Positions 1 through 10,941 of a stretch of DNA of 64,000 bases are shown in pieces. Origin of the DNA: Heligmosomoides polygyrus polygyrus (lineage: Eukaryota; Nematoda; Chromadorea; Rhabditida; Heligmosomidae). Within the stretch, counting starts at the first letter, position 1, and each line of letters starts with the position of its first letter. The translations under genes were made by a program, and so were the position numbers. The stretch is from assembly GCA_947396885.1 (NCBI GenBank), contig OX377204.1:26481706-26545705 (forward strand), in the 5' to 3' direction. Under the pieces are notes generated by a model, which worked only from the letters and a program-made list of their open reading frames with translations, searched no databases and was not told the origin of the DNA.

Positions 1-447
1 TGCTGGTGGGACGCCAAAAGCATGCTGTAGTTCGAGCTGCTCCCGCAAGGCAAGACGGTCACCGCCTCCATCTACACCGATCAGCTCGAGAAACTAGCCG
101 CCGCCTTCCGAGAAAGGCGTCCCCAACGGGCCACTGTCCACCTGCTGCACGACAACGCGCGCCCCCACGTGGCGAAGAAGACCCAGCATAAGTTGGCGAC
201 GCTCGGCTGGGAGACGGTTGCCCATCCGCCGTTTTCCCCGGACCTCGCCCCCTCCGACTACCACTTGTTCCGCCCGCTGAAGTACTATTCGGCCGGAAGA
301 AAATTCACCAACTACGACAACCTCAAATCCGACATCGCGGACTTCTTCGAGTCGCAGCCCCCGGAGTTCTGGGCGAGGAGCATCGGCGACCTGCCCAATC
401 GATGGGCCACCGTTGTGGATAACTGTGGTGATTATATTGTTGATTAG
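1..447 (+). pseudogene. Mariner transposase, C-terminal catalytic fragment
   Basis: Frame 1 reads through the C-terminal half of a mariner transposase, the DDE/D-family enzyme that cuts and pastes its own element in the nucleus. Two of the three catalytic aspartates are visible: HDNARPHV, and then SDYHLF 34 residues later, which is the mariner DD34D spacing. The usual mariner C-terminus (RWATVVDNCGDYIVD) closes the frame. One in-frame TAG at 28-30 interrupts it, otherwise the frame is open. The gene is GC-rich and well preserved compared with most mariners in the window. The helix-turn-helix half and the first aspartate are off the left edge, so I cannot say whether more damage exists. Confidence 0.85.
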
Positions 448-520
448 ACTTGTTTTTCAATAAATTTGTAAAAAATTAAAAATGGTGAAATTTTTAGACA
501 AGAATTATTGGACAGCCCGG
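1..520 (+). mobile_element. Mariner element, 3' part only (cut by window edge)
   Basis: The last third of a mariner-type DNA transposon enters from the left edge. Transposase codons run to a stop at 445-447. An AT-rich 3' tail follows and ends at about 520 with ACAGCCCGG next to a TA dinucleotide, which I take as the right inverted repeat and target site. The left end lies outside the window, so the termini cannot be paired. This end sequence does not resemble the TTAGGTTG ends of the other mariners here, so it is a separate subfamily. Confidence 0.75.
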
Positions 521-789
521 TACATGTATGTATGTTCGGCCAATTCTCAAGTGCACCACCGTGTTCAATTCTTACAAGCACAAGCACGTGAAATCAACGG
601 TTGAACACTCAAATAAGACCGGCAATTATGTTTCTTTTTCCTTGAGTTCTCTTTTGTTCATTCCAGTGTCTATTGCCTTAATGTTTTTCACCACTTCTTG
701 TTGTAAATCGGATTCTCAAATCTTATCGGATTTAGTCCAAAAAGCACGTTTCGGATCAGCACACTTTTGTCAAAGGGCCACCGGCCGAC

Positions 790-1707
790 TTATTCCATCA
801 GCGAAAAAATAGGTAATCGAGTTTCGACAACATCCACGAAAGCTGTTTTGAAAGCTTGGTTCTGACTGCTGGAGATTTTACCAGCGAGAATGTTCCTAAA
901 GTGTTTGTCAAGGTGGTGGTCGCTTGGTGAAAGGTTTGGAGAATATGACGGGTGAGGCAGACCTTCAATCCTTAATTCGTTCAATTTTCGAATAGTGATT
1001 TGTGAAGAGTGTATCGTGCAAAAGAATCGGCCTCTTCTTTGGACCAATGCTGGCTGAAGTTGAAGCAATTTTTGGTGCATTTCGTCGACATCATTATAGT
1101 GGGACCCTGCCGTGATCGTTTGGCCTTGTGGCAAAAAGTTGTAATGGATCACACAGTGACCATTACCTCTTTTTGGTGGAGGTTTGCTTTTGGAGAATGC
1201 CTAGGGGGTTCGTCGGCGTCCAACCACTGCTCGGAACGTTTCCTGTCATCACACACAATCCACTTTTCATTAGAAGCGATGATTCGATCCAAAAACCAAC
1301 CGATTTTACTGCGTAAAAGTGGAGAAGAACAAATCCCGAAACGTGACAATTCTTACCGCTCCTCAACTCGGGCGAACCCACTTTTCGAGCTTTTTCACCT
1401 CCCCAAGGCGTTTCGAAGCATCCGCGACAGCAGTTTCACTGACGTCTAGCTCTTGCGCGATCCCGCGAACTGTTTGGGATGGTTCAGCTTCCGCCAATTC
1501 CTTCAACTCGTCGTCCGGGGTCGCTCTAGGCTCACCGCTACGAGGTTCGTCTTCGAGGATGAAATCTCCGGTCCGAAATTTACTGAACCACTGGCGCACT
1601 TTCTCCAACACTATCAGGCCTCCACAATTGACTAATTTTTTGAGCTGTCTCCAATGCGAATTGTCCAAATTTGAATATACTTGAGATTTATGGAGAAACA
1701 ATATCAA
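790..1707 (-). pseudogene. Mariner transposase, decayed, nearly full span
   Basis: Three minus-strand reading frames follow each other in the order of a mariner transposase. 1707-1363 holds the helix-turn-helix region (RQWFSKFRTGDF, then a WVRPS end). 1349-1149 holds the first catalytic block, where SNEKWIVCDD replaces the usual DEKWI, so the first aspartate reads as asparagine. 1152-790 holds the C-terminal half. There the second aspartate block is lost (CTIHSSQIT where HDNARPH is expected) and the third survives (SPSDHHL). Frameshifts separate the parts. I did not find convincing terminal inverted repeats. This is a dead transposase. Confidence 0.85.
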
Positions 1708-2141
1708 AGCTCAATGGTTTGCTTCGCCACCTTCCTTCAGACAAACCGTTTTTATTATAACACCTCTTCGGTGGCTCATCAATGAAGAACTGAAGTTAAA
1801 ATAGGATACCGTTCGGAACTGCCGCTTGGACAGACTTCAATAAGCCCTTCAAGAACAGAAATACAAAACAACGTTAAAACATAAAATATTTAGTCAGATA
1901 GAGCGAAAAATTTTGTACAGCAAGTAGCTTTATTTAAAGTTGAATTTTTACTTAATAATAGATGAATGAAAAATAGTGAAACAAAACGCTGAGAATTTTG
2001 CGGACAGCTTAATGTAACCTCTATTGTATTATGTGATTGTTCTGAATGTTTTCCAGTTTTCTTATCTACACACGGCTCGCCTGCGTCTTCAAATAAATCA
2101 ATGGCAGAGTTGATATTTTGTTACAGGATGTTTTGTTGCTT

Positions 2142-2211
2142 GCGCCAGGCGGGACTCGAACCCTCATCTTCTGCTTTCCGGGCAGCGATGTTCGCCTTAC
2201 ACCACCGGCGC
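2142..2211 (-). repeat. tRNA-like repeat (family C), copy 1
   Basis: Read on the minus strand, this 70-base segment folds like a tRNA. A 7-pair acceptor stem (GCGCCGG with CTGGCGC), a B-box-like GGTTCGAGTCC and a plausible anticodon stem with loop CCGGAAA can be drawn. The loop lacks the usual U33 and the T stem has one mismatch, so a working tRNA is doubtful. A close relative lies at 51113-51183, with matching flanks (AGGATGTTT on one side, CGTAACATCCGCGATAT on the other). Shared flanks mean that a longer repeat carrying a tRNA-like core was copied, as in a tRNA-derived SINE. Confidence 0.55.
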
Positions 2212-2329
2212 TGTTTGACCGCACGTAACATCCGCGATATCCTCGAGGTCTGTAAGCACCCACCCGTGATACGGGGTTGGGCCGGATGCTGATATCAGCA
2301 TGGAACCGGTTAAGCTGAAGACCTTACTA

Positions 2330-3540
2330 GTAACAATGTTTTAACACATTTGCTTGAGCCTGGAGCGGCTGGCAGAGTTGATATTAGTTCTTCCAGTGAT
2401 TATTTTGAATTCCATTGCTAGATCTTTCCTCTGTCCTGTACTCACTAGCCTAATGAAACATCCATTGAGATACCCACCTAAGCTTTGGAGCTTTCCAACA
2501 ACAGGATGTGGAAAGGACTTTCGTAGAGCACATATTTTTGAAGATGTCAAAAAGTTCGAATAGGTTTTTTGAATAAAAAAGGAAGCTCGTTGACGAGGCG
2601 TTGCCTTAGGAAAACGAACTTTGACGTGTGTTCGAAAGCGAAATTGCGTAAAATTTTTCGAGAGGCAAGCGTTTTTCACGCTGTAAATCACGAGCAAATC
2701 ATAACAGGAAGCAAATGAGGCTTCAAGTTTGGTGTCTGGAAAGACCCCCAAATGAATTACTGATACAATGACTGGTTTGGAGCAGGAGCGGGGCAACGAC
2801 ATAAAGAAGTCTTCTGGGCGATAGAGAGAAAAAGGAAGCCAGTCCATGGCTCAATTCGGGTACTCTCTGCGGCAGCACTTAAAAAGGTCGTTACAGATGA
2901 TAAGTTGCACTTTCAATACGTGGGCACTGAAGTAATCACCATTTCTTCCACTGTGGTCTGTCGCTGTGTGTTCTCTACAGACGTGCTTGCACCTCTAGGT
3001 CTGCAACAGGAGTAAGAAGGGCTCGTAAACCTGTCAGAGAGGCGGATAAACAAACCTTCGCCATCATTACAACAACAACAATAAAAGAAGGCGTCCTAAC
3101 GAAGATGTTATCTGAACTTGAAAAGAGCTGGATTTGAGGAAAAGTGTTACTGTTACTGTTACTCCTTGATGTAAATTCAGCTTTGCTGCCTAATCGGCTG
3201 CCATCACTAAAATTGCGCTTGGAAAGAAAATATTATGTCGGACCGAAAATTTCCTCCGCGTTGTGGTAGGAGCACACGACAGTAAGCTAAGTTGAATAGA
3301 AATAAATAATACGGTTTTTATACAAGTGAAATTAACTGCGTGTTATTTTAAGTTTCCGATTGAATGTTAGGAACATTTTGTCCACCACAGCAGGACAAAT
3401 CTTCATCAGATTTCCATCCTTGGGCTTTATATTCTGATCAAAACATTTCGATATACACAATTCAAATCAGTTTCTTTAAGCCTCAAGTAGCTGGTACGAA
3501 GTAGTAGGCTATTCCAATATAATTTACATCGTGGTTTTTT
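2330..3540. other. Non-coding stretch with a short repeat piece
   Basis: No convincing gene. At about 2341-2385 a piece (ACATTTGCTTGAGCCTGGAG, then GGCAGAGTTGATATT) resembles the left flank of the tRNA-like repeat at 51.02 kb and the stretch at 2102-2116, so it probably belongs to the same repeat family. A 168-codon minus-strand reading frame (2847-2341) matches nothing I recognise and overlaps this repeat. I do not call it a gene. Confidence 0.4.
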
Positions 3541-3544
3541 AGAT

Positions 3545-3880
3545 TCAATTTTGAAGTCGCTCAGAAACGCTCTCACATGTCCCAAGTCGTCGAAAAATAG
3601 GTGGATCGGCCACGCAATGGGCATCGCAGACACTCGCTGGACGAGAGCCGTCATCGACTGCATTCCGCGGGATGTCAAGAGAGCACCAGGGTGCCCACCA
3701 ATGCGTTGGTCGGACTCCTTCGCGAAAGCCCTGAACGAACAATATGATGCTCTTCGTGTCCCTCGAGTGAGGAGGATCCATTGGGGCATTCTGGCACGTG
3801 ATAGGGACGAATGGAGACGCTGCTGACTCCCGCTCAAGCGACTCGATGGTCAACGGGACAACAGCTGACGAAGGTAATCT
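3545..3880 (+). pseudogene. RTE-1-type retrotransposon, C-terminal tail fragment
   Basis: The frame from 3551 gives the conserved tail that follows the reverse transcriptase in nematode RTE-1-like elements: [37 protein letters not shown] and then [15 protein letters not shown]. The tail is cut by a TGA at 3824-3826, where the family has a tryptophan. After that stop the same frame resumes with PLKRLDGQRDN and reaches a second stop near 3869. It is a 5'-truncated, dead insertion on the plus strand. The same protein family appears at 5.7 kb, 16 kb and 42-45 kb. Confidence 0.8.
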
Positions 3881-5243
3881 AGAAGTTGTTCTTCACTTTC
3901 CTTGAAAACCTTTCTACACTGTTTACCATGGTTTGTTCATCACAATGTTTGGAGGGACATTAAAAAGGCGTTCTTTTCCGCTGACGGAAGAAAAATGCGG
4001 AGTCGTTGGCGCTCCCTTATGCAAGGCGCTCTCTATTCTTTCAGCTTCTATATCTTTAGTTCGGAGTCTATTATGGTAGTGCTTTACTGATCTTTTAGAT
4101 AAATTTTTCCGAACGTACTTTGCTCCTAAACTTCGGTTTAATTCTGTCATAGGGTTTCGAAATTTAATTCATAAAGCTCTGTGAGAGAAAAATCGGTATT
4201 TTATGTTTACACTATAGGTAGGCCGCCCTCATCAAACATTGGGAAGAATTTATATAATTTATATGTGTTTAAAACTGTTCTTCTTCTTTTGCGTAACAGT
4301 ACCAAAGCTTGCTAAAATCATGCATTATGGAACTTAGATAAATACGAGAACATTCATAGCACTTAAACGGCGAAAATTTTCTCTCCCCCATATTTCCTAT
4401 TTTTTCACAGGATTTGACACGGCGGTAAAAAGAATGGTAGTGGAAAGACCATTCGTTCTTCAACATTCAGGCACTCTATTCTTTATCCAACCCAATACAA
4501 ATCATTTATTGAAAGAACTCACTGAATTCTCCGAATTATTAGATTCTTTTTAATATTTCAAGCAACTGCTGAAAGTAAAAACGTTTTCAACTGTAGCTGG
4601 CACAAGGAACTTCTTCCTTCATTATTCACCACCCCAAAATAAGTCTTGATCGTGAGACTGCGTATGAGGGCTTCTCGTCCTGCCTCAGTTGCGATCAGCA
4701 AACTGAGCAACTATGCGCAAGTTCAAGCATCCCAATAAAGGTTCCGCACGTTAGTGTCCACTAATACTTTGTGACCACAAGCCCTGTGAAGTTAATGTAA
4801 CCGTAAGTAAGAACGCTCGTTAACGCGCACTCGCTGAAAAATGCAGTGAACAATTTCCGATTTCCTATTCCAATCCATTTCTGCAGACCACCACATCAAC
4901 TATATGAGAAAGTGACACGATTTGTACCCAAAGGTCGGGTTAGGTTACCTGGCGAGATTCTTCTAAGTGCTCCTGTTTGGACCCTTGTTTTGCAACTAGT
5001 CTGAAATATTCCTCCTTTGCCAAATGCAGTCTCAAAATTTATAATTTTAGGTACAAAACGATTGCCTTAGAGCCTCGCGTGCAAAGACTCAGGCTGAAGG
5101 GAGGCCACTTCTCCCCTCTTATTCCACCTCCTTGAGCAAGGGCGGTGTCTTACTATCGAAGTCACACTGCAATTGGTTGCTGCTGCATTTGCAACGTTTA
5201 ACAAAAGCCATTTGTTGTCCCACTCTACTATTCGTCGAAGGTC
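3881..5243. other. Unannotated intergenic stretch
   Basis: I see no gene, RNA or repeat that I can support in these 1.36 kb. Short reading frames occur on both strands, but none has recognisable motifs. Confidence 0.4.
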
Positions 5244-5244
5244 A

Positions 5245-5532
5245 TAAAGGATAAAAGGATAAAGAACGGCGTTATTCAATCTCTTTTGGGATGCGCCACG
5301 CCTTCTTCTACGGGATGTTGTGGAGGCGGTTTGAATGCGTATTTGGCCATACATCAACTTGCGGTGGCCAGTCGATGAACAAGTCAGCGCTTCATCCTTC
5401 CTGCACAAGTCTGGTACCAACTCACTGACCCCGGAGCGATAAACAAATTGGTTGGCCTGTACGGGAAATCGAGATCCTGCCATCGGATGCCGCTGACAGA
5501 CAGCACCTCTTCCCACGGCGCTACACGCGCCC
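5245..5532 (-). mobile_element. SINE-A copy (tRNA-derived)
   Basis: Minus-strand copy of the SINE-A family. The head (GGGCGCGTGTAGCGC, an A-box-like start) is at 5532. The B-box-like part is diverged. The body shares GTTCATCG, CTGGCCACCGCAAGT and TGAGTAACGCCG-type blocks with the other copies. The tail at 5245-5265 is an ATAAAGG repeat (TTTATCC on the other strand). Flanks TCGAAGGTCAT (left) and TCGAAACTCAT (right) could be a diverged target duplication. Confidence 0.75.
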
Positions 5533-5732
5533 AAATCGAAACTCATAGCACTTATTTTACGCTCATCACTACGTATCATAAGGGGAATTTCAGATTGTAC
5601 CAAATTTGCAACATTGTGACACAGCCCTCAACACGTTACTTTACGGAGTGCAAGGTTCCATCTCAGGGGAAGACCAACAGGTCCGTCATGCTTCACAAGA
5701 AGGAAAACATGCAGGAAATTCAGCTGTTTACC

Positions 5733-6098
5733 TGAGCCATGCTGAATAGCATGAGCAGATCGCTGGAAGAACAGCCATGCGAGCCTGCAGGATTTCGGAG
5801 AGGATTCAGCACGATCGTCCACACACACCATTACGAGGCTCATCGAAGTATCGCGACAGTACACGCTGCCGCTGCCTTACGTTCATTGACCCGAAGAAGG
5901 CATTCGACTCGAAACGGAAGCGATTATCGAAGCCCTGCCAACTCAGGACGTTCCTATTCAAGACATCAGACTCCTTCGAGAGCTGTACAGTGGATCCACG
6001 ACCAATTAACGTCATCAGTGTGAAAAGAGGGGTTTGGTAAGGGGATGCCATAACCCCGATGCTCTTTAGCGCCAACCTCAAAAACGTCATTCGCGAAC
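5733..6098 (+). pseudogene. RTE-1-type reverse transcriptase fragment, part 1
   Basis: Two overlapping plus-strand frames carry reverse transcriptase motifs of an RTE-1-like non-LTR retrotransposon: PCEPAGFRRGFST, then after a frameshift LTFIDPKKAFDS (motif A region, with the catalytic aspartate in FID), and then VKRGVW followed by a stop, GDAITPMLFSANL and KNVIREL. In intact relatives the VRQGDTISP block sits here. The fragment stops exactly at the TA where the mariner begins, and it continues beyond that element at 7335. Confidence 0.8.
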
Positions 6099-6100
6099 TA

Positions 6101-7332
6101 TTAGGTTATCCGGAAGTAAATGAGTGTTGTGCAATTGTTATTATTGGAGTACATTTTTGAATAAAGTATGCTCTATGTCTTATAGAGTTATCTTTGAATT
6201 TTGCTTGGAGCAAAAATTTCCCCCAATTTTAAGCTTTGCCGTTTCAGATGTCTGAACGCAATTTTCGACAAATTTTCATTTATGTGTTCAATCTTGGCCG
6301 CAGTGCAACTGAAGCGGCCTGTAACGTTAACGCTGCATTTGGGGAGGATTCCGCTAAAGAACGCACAATTTTTCACTGGTTCGAAGGGTTTCGATCTGGA
6401 GACGAAAACTTCGAAGATGAAGACCGAGACAGGCCGCCATCGCTCCTCAACGGCGGCCAATTCGAAGCCGTGGAGGAAGCGGCTTCGCATCATACTGTAG
6501 GAGAGCTATCACAGTATGTCGGCATTGACGGCAGCACTATCAGTCGCCACTTTAATGCGATTGGAAAAGTGAAGAAATTGGTTAACTGAATAGTGCACGA
6601 ACCAACCGTCGGGCAGATGCTGAAGCGCCACGACACCTGTGTTTCGTTAAGGCTGTGCAATCCAAGGGAGCCTTTTTGGACAGGACATGCGACAAAAAAC
6701 GGATTCTTTATGACTATTGTTGCCGCTCTGCACAATGCCTGGACAACAATGAGAGTCCCAAGGAGATGCGGAAACCAAGTCGCCATCCAATGAAGACCAT
6801 GGTGACCGTATGGTGGACAACCGCTGGTATAGTCCATCACAAGTTCTTGAAGACTGGAGAGACTCACAACGGAGGAGTACTGTAACGAAATTGAGGTGAT
6901 GCACCAGAAGTTGATTAAAAAGCAGCCGGCTTTGGTCAGTCGAAAAGGACCAATCCTACCGCATGACAACCGGCGTCCGCACGTTTCAAAAATTGTTGTC
7001 CAAGAACTGGGTGATTAGGGCTACGAAACTCTGCCTCATCCTCCATACTCTTCGGACCTCTTGCCTACCGTCAACCACTTTTTCAAGCATTTGGACAAAT
7101 TCCTAATGGAGAAATGCCTCAAAACCAAGACAACGCTAAAAATGCCTTCAGCCTTTTCATCGCCTCTAGAACTCTGGCTTTCTAAGCTACCGGCATATAT
7201 ATAATAGTTTCTCGTTGGCAAAGATGTATCGATTCTAATGGTTATTTTTGATTGACAAAGGTTTTTCTAAGATGAGTTACAATAATTTAAGTATTCGAAT
7301 TGAAAACGCTCATTTATTTCCGGACAACCTAA
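6101..7332 (+). mobile_element. Mariner element, full length, 1232 bp
   Basis: Both ends are visible: TTAGGTTATCCGGAAGTAAA at 6101 and the reverse complement of TTAGGTTGTCCGGAAATAAA at 7332, giving inverted repeats of about 28 bases with few mismatches. TA flanks both ends (6099-6100 and 7333-7334), the normal mariner target duplication. It is inserted into an RTE-1 reverse transcriptase domain. Confidence 0.92.
6248..7253 (+). pseudogene. Mariner transposase, frameshifted
   Basis: The start is taken at MSERNFRQIFIYVFNLGRSA, the typical mariner beginning. The first 114 residues hold the two helix-turn-helix regions that bind the inverted repeats (SATEAACNVNAAFGED, then HTVGELSQYVGIDGSTISRH). 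A TGA at 6586 and frame changes near 6650 and 6880 break the gene. The first catalytic block reads TCDKKRILYD, which keeps the aspartate but loses the following EKW. The second block is intact (LPHDNRRPHV). The third has valine for aspartate (LLPTVNHFF where TDYHFF is expected). The enzyme could not work even if the frames were joined. Confidence 0.88.
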
Positions 7333-7334
7333 TA

Positions 7335-7440
7335 GAATGGGAGTCATGGGAATAAAGATAGACGGCTGACAGCTGCACCATCTCCTCTTCGATGACGACA
7401 TCGTACCCACAACACCGAGCAGCTAGCCAAGCAAGAGATT
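7335..7440 (+). pseudogene. RTE-1-type reverse transcriptase fragment, part 2
   Basis: Right after the mariner and its TA, the coding sequence interrupted at 6098 continues: EWESWE, then in a shifted frame GIKIDG, a stop, QLHHLLFDDDIVP. In relatives this is MGVKIDGRQLHHLRFADDIVL, so the catalytic FADD box reads FDDD. Similarity fades near 7440. Confidence 0.78.
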
Positions 7441-8001
7441 CAGCGGGGGGAGTGGGGGGAGGCGACAAACCGTAGAAGATTAGATGGGCCGTTTTTGTTG
7501 ATGATCAATGAACGGTGGCAGAACACCTATTTGTGACAATCCTTAATGACAAGTGTGACCCTTTAGCTGGCCCGTTGGCAAGGAAGACGACCTGGGCGAC
7601 TTTTTGACGCGATTGCCACGGATGAAAACACTCCTTAGTGGAAAATACCCTTTAGCAAGACAACAAACGCACAAACTGTAAAATCGTAGAACACCACTTG
7701 CTGCACTCATCCTACCCCAATTATTTTGCTCACAACCGGTTTCTGAACAGACTTCATCGGCCACGTTGGGTGGTCATGTTGCGAGACACGCATATCGTGG
7801 TATAATTTATCTATACGGGATGGCAGCACACAACCCGACAAAGGACTGAAGGCAGCAGGCAGAACGACCTAGGGTGATATGACATAACGGCGGACCAGTA
7901 GAGCATGCAAATAAAAACAGTTTTGACATTGAAGGCTAGCGATTTATCAACTTTTTTCTTAACTTTCTTCGAACAGCGAAGTTTTTCTGTGGTCAAAACA
8001 C
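7441..8001. other. Unannotated stretch after the RTE-1 fragment
   Basis: It begins with a G-rich run (GCGGGGGGAGTGGGGGGAGG at about 7442). A weak trace of an RTE tail (NRFLNRLHRPRWVVMLRD, frame at about 7733-7790) may be the continuation of the RTE-1 fragment, but I cannot support it firmly. Nothing else was seen. Confidence 0.35.
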
Positions 8002-8004
8002 TAA

Positions 8005-8164
8005 GGCCTCTGTTATACTCCCGCGGGAGCATCCGCGGAACGTCTGCGGACCAATGGTGCACGGCGGAGGCGGGCGTGGCGAAGCGCGACGAGTGATCCG
8101 GCGCGGGGTCCCGACGCGATTTCCGCCCATCCGCGGAAGCTCCCGCGGGAGTATAACAGGGGCC
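8005..8164. mobile_element. PIF/Harbinger-like MITE, 160 bp
   Basis: A GC-rich foldback element. The left end GGCCTCTGTTATACTCCCGC and the reverse complement of the right end (GGCCCCTGTTATACTCCCGC) match over about 35 bases with two mismatches. The trinucleotide TAA flanks both ends (8002-8004 and 8165-8167). A three-base TAA/TTA duplication with GGCC-type ends is the signature of PIF/Harbinger elements. It has no coding capacity, so it would need a transposase from elsewhere. Confidence 0.82.
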
Positions 8165-8167
8165 TAA

Positions 8168-10540
8168 CGTCATTCGCGACTCGATCCCACATACCCTGCT
8201 TAATCCTAACCTGACAGGATGCTCTGCAGGCCAGCCACTTTGAGGCTTAAGGAAAATGACTTGAATCATTACACCGAATGTTGCTTAGCAAGGTTGTTTC
8301 ACTCTAATTTTAATAAGGATCTTTAGGACAAGACACATTTTGTAAATAAGTTGCTTTCAACTTGGGAAAGAGAAATAAATAAATAAACGTTGACATGGCA
8401 TTTGAAAGACAATAGATGCCACTCAATACTTAACCAAAAGCCCCAAATAGAGCAATGTCAGCGAGAAGAAAGTAAACCTCCCCACGAGGGTAAACGAGCC
8501 GGAACACTGAACGAAACATTGTAGACTTATGCTGATTCTCAAGGTGAACTGCGTTTGTGAAGGAAGGAGGTCGAAAACAGAGCCAGATAGATACAACCCT
8601 GAAGAAGTCCACACCGTCGTCGTTGTCGCGAAGACAAAGACAGACGTGATGCGTTGGGTTTGCTGTCACCGCTCGATTGTCTTACGCTGGAAAGCTCGAA
8701 CGCGGAACGCACCGCCCCAAAAAAGCGTCCGGTCCATTAATGTACTCGTGCACAGTTCCTTGGACTCAACACAAAATGTCAGCTCTTCGTCCTTGCCATG
8801 AACGATGTTACCCAGAGTTTTTCCGCCATTGCTTTCCTCCCATAGCGCTCTGATACTTTAGGCTATCTTGCTATGGTGCTTCGACTAATCGTACACGAAC
8901 ATGTAGCTCGAGGAGGCCATGACAGTTGCCTGCCGCTTGGATGGATTCAGTTTCTTCCCTCAGGATTTGGCGAATTGTCAACAGGCTTGCCTTATAACAC
9001 CACAGTAAGACGTCCACTGTCCTCCACCATCGCTATTTACAGTGTAGATCAATTCGGATCTAAACTAATCGACGGGAGCACCCACTCTATTGGTCTGACG
9101 ACGGTGTTAAAATTTAATGTAGACAATTGTACAAAGACCACATGCTAAATTTAAATAAATAAATTAATTAATTAACTTATGAGTAGACAGTATTTTTTCG
9201 TTCTCCTAAGCGGGATAGGACATCGTGGGTGCATTTGGCTCACTTTTCTAGCGATGCCCCCCACCCACAAGGATTGGTCTGAGGAAATCAGATAGTACTA
9301 CTTACGATTAGTACTGCAGATCTCTTTATCACTATAGCTTAATAGTCATGATTATACTCGTACTTATTTTTCTTCCGTTTTGATTCATGTTGAACTGCTA
9401 TATTGTGTGCTATCGACTAGACGATGATTGTTTTTCTGTCTTTAAGGAGTTGAGTTTTCCTCTTCATATGCTCTGTATTTCTTGGTCCCCACTGTGTCTT
9501 TGTTTTGTAGGGGCTGAGAGGATGATGGTGATACCGTTGGTAATTTAGCGCGTTGTGAGGTGCCAGGGTTGGGTTTGTTAACCACCTATTGGTTTTCATG
9601 TTTCACTACGTTTTCCCATCAGGCTCCTTGCCGTGATTCTAATACTATGGGGGTCTGGAGCACCATCACTTTGAAATGGTTTATTTACTGCCAGATCTTA
9701 TGTGCCTCAGGATCACTATCATAGTAATACTGCCAGTTTCTGACAGCTTGTTACAGGCATCAGGTAAAAGTGCTGTCTCTCGTACAGAGACAACTGGCCT
9801 ATGATAGTCATCTTCGTAGGCACTATATAGCGCTCAGTTGTTTTTCCTTATTGAGGTGCATAATGACATCATAGTATACCATGGGCAAGCTCGTCTGGTT
9901 TTCTGTAGTGATGATGTTACTTGTGGGTTGGCTGTCCTACCCTTCTCTGGTTATTTTCTCCTTCATAGATGCACAGGTTCGCAGGTGGGCCTTTCCTCAA
10001 TGTTCTCGATAGCTTTTTGAGCGCTTTCGGTGATTGTAAGTTGAGTTCTGAGTTTTCTTGCTATTCGTGTCCTTTCCGGGCAATTTTCTTGCGGCCTGTT
10101 CTCGATCATTGGTGGCACATCCCTATGGATGTATTAATAATAAATAATAATAATTCAAAGTTTTCCACGACATCCCATAGAAGGGTAATGTGAGGCGCAT
10201 CGCTTTATTCCTCTCGAATAGTTAATGTCAAGAATTATGTTTTCTCATTATATAAGCACAGGAAGTTTCTACTCATCCAAACTTTAAGCCAGATGGCCTT
10301 GCCTAATTTTTACCTTGCGAAATGCTGCGACCTGTGAGTGATACGATTCTCACGCACCGTTAAATACTTGCCTTTTAAAAATCTACCTATCAAACAGGTC
10401 AAAGTGTGAACACCCTAAAAATTAAGATAAGGAATAAAAGAACAATAAAAGAGAAATTAGCAGATTTCCTTCCTGCATACTTTTAATATATATGATACAC
10501 ATTTTTAAGACTTTTGGACCACATTTGCATCTTCTAGGGA
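8168..10540. other. Long stretch without recognised genes
   Basis: Nothing I recognise in 2.4 kb. Simple AT repeats occur near 8383 (AAATAAATAAATAAA) and 9156-9175. Between about 9417 and 10100 the minus strand reads as a run of peptides broken by only a few stops (for example NPTLAPHNALNYQRYHHHP). It may be worn retrotransposon coding sequence, but I cannot name the family. Confidence 0.35.
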
Positions 10541-10544
10541 GGAA

Positions 10545-10727
10545 TTTGAGAGCGTATTCGGATTGACTATACATTTACAAACGGTGGCCAGCCGATGGAC
10601 AAGTCAGTATTCTTTCCATTGACAAGTATGGTGCCTATCCATCTACTTGGAGGGTCTTGGCCAGCTCGGGCCCGTTGTCAAGGACCTCGATTCAGGCGGC
10701 AGCTAACGCCTCTTCCGACTGCGTTGC
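10545..10727 (-). mobile_element. SINE-A copy, diverged and shortened
   Basis: The central SINE-A block is clear (GTGGCCAGCCGATGGACAAG at about 10585, then the GACAAGTATGGTGCC block). The head side near 10710 (CTCTTCCGACTGCG) also matches. The tail end is missing or too diverged. Confidence 0.6.
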
Positions 10728-10853
10728 CCCCCGCCTGAACGTACAGTTTCACAGGAAAAACCTCGAGATGATCGCCGTATTTTCTCACTGCTGTGGAAAA
10801 AACTTCTGAAAAAGAACTGCTGAAGAAAAACATGCTTGTAGTAAATAAACGGG

Positions 10854-10903
10854 TAATAAATAAATAAATATGTAAATAAATAAATAAATAAATAAATAAA
10901 TAG
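10854..10903. repeat. (TAAA)n microsatellite
   Basis: About 50 bases of TAAA repeats, interrupted once by ATG. Simple repeat. Confidence 0.95.
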
Positions 10904-10941
10904 GCATTCACTGTTATAGGGCAAAACTTTGAATCGATCAA

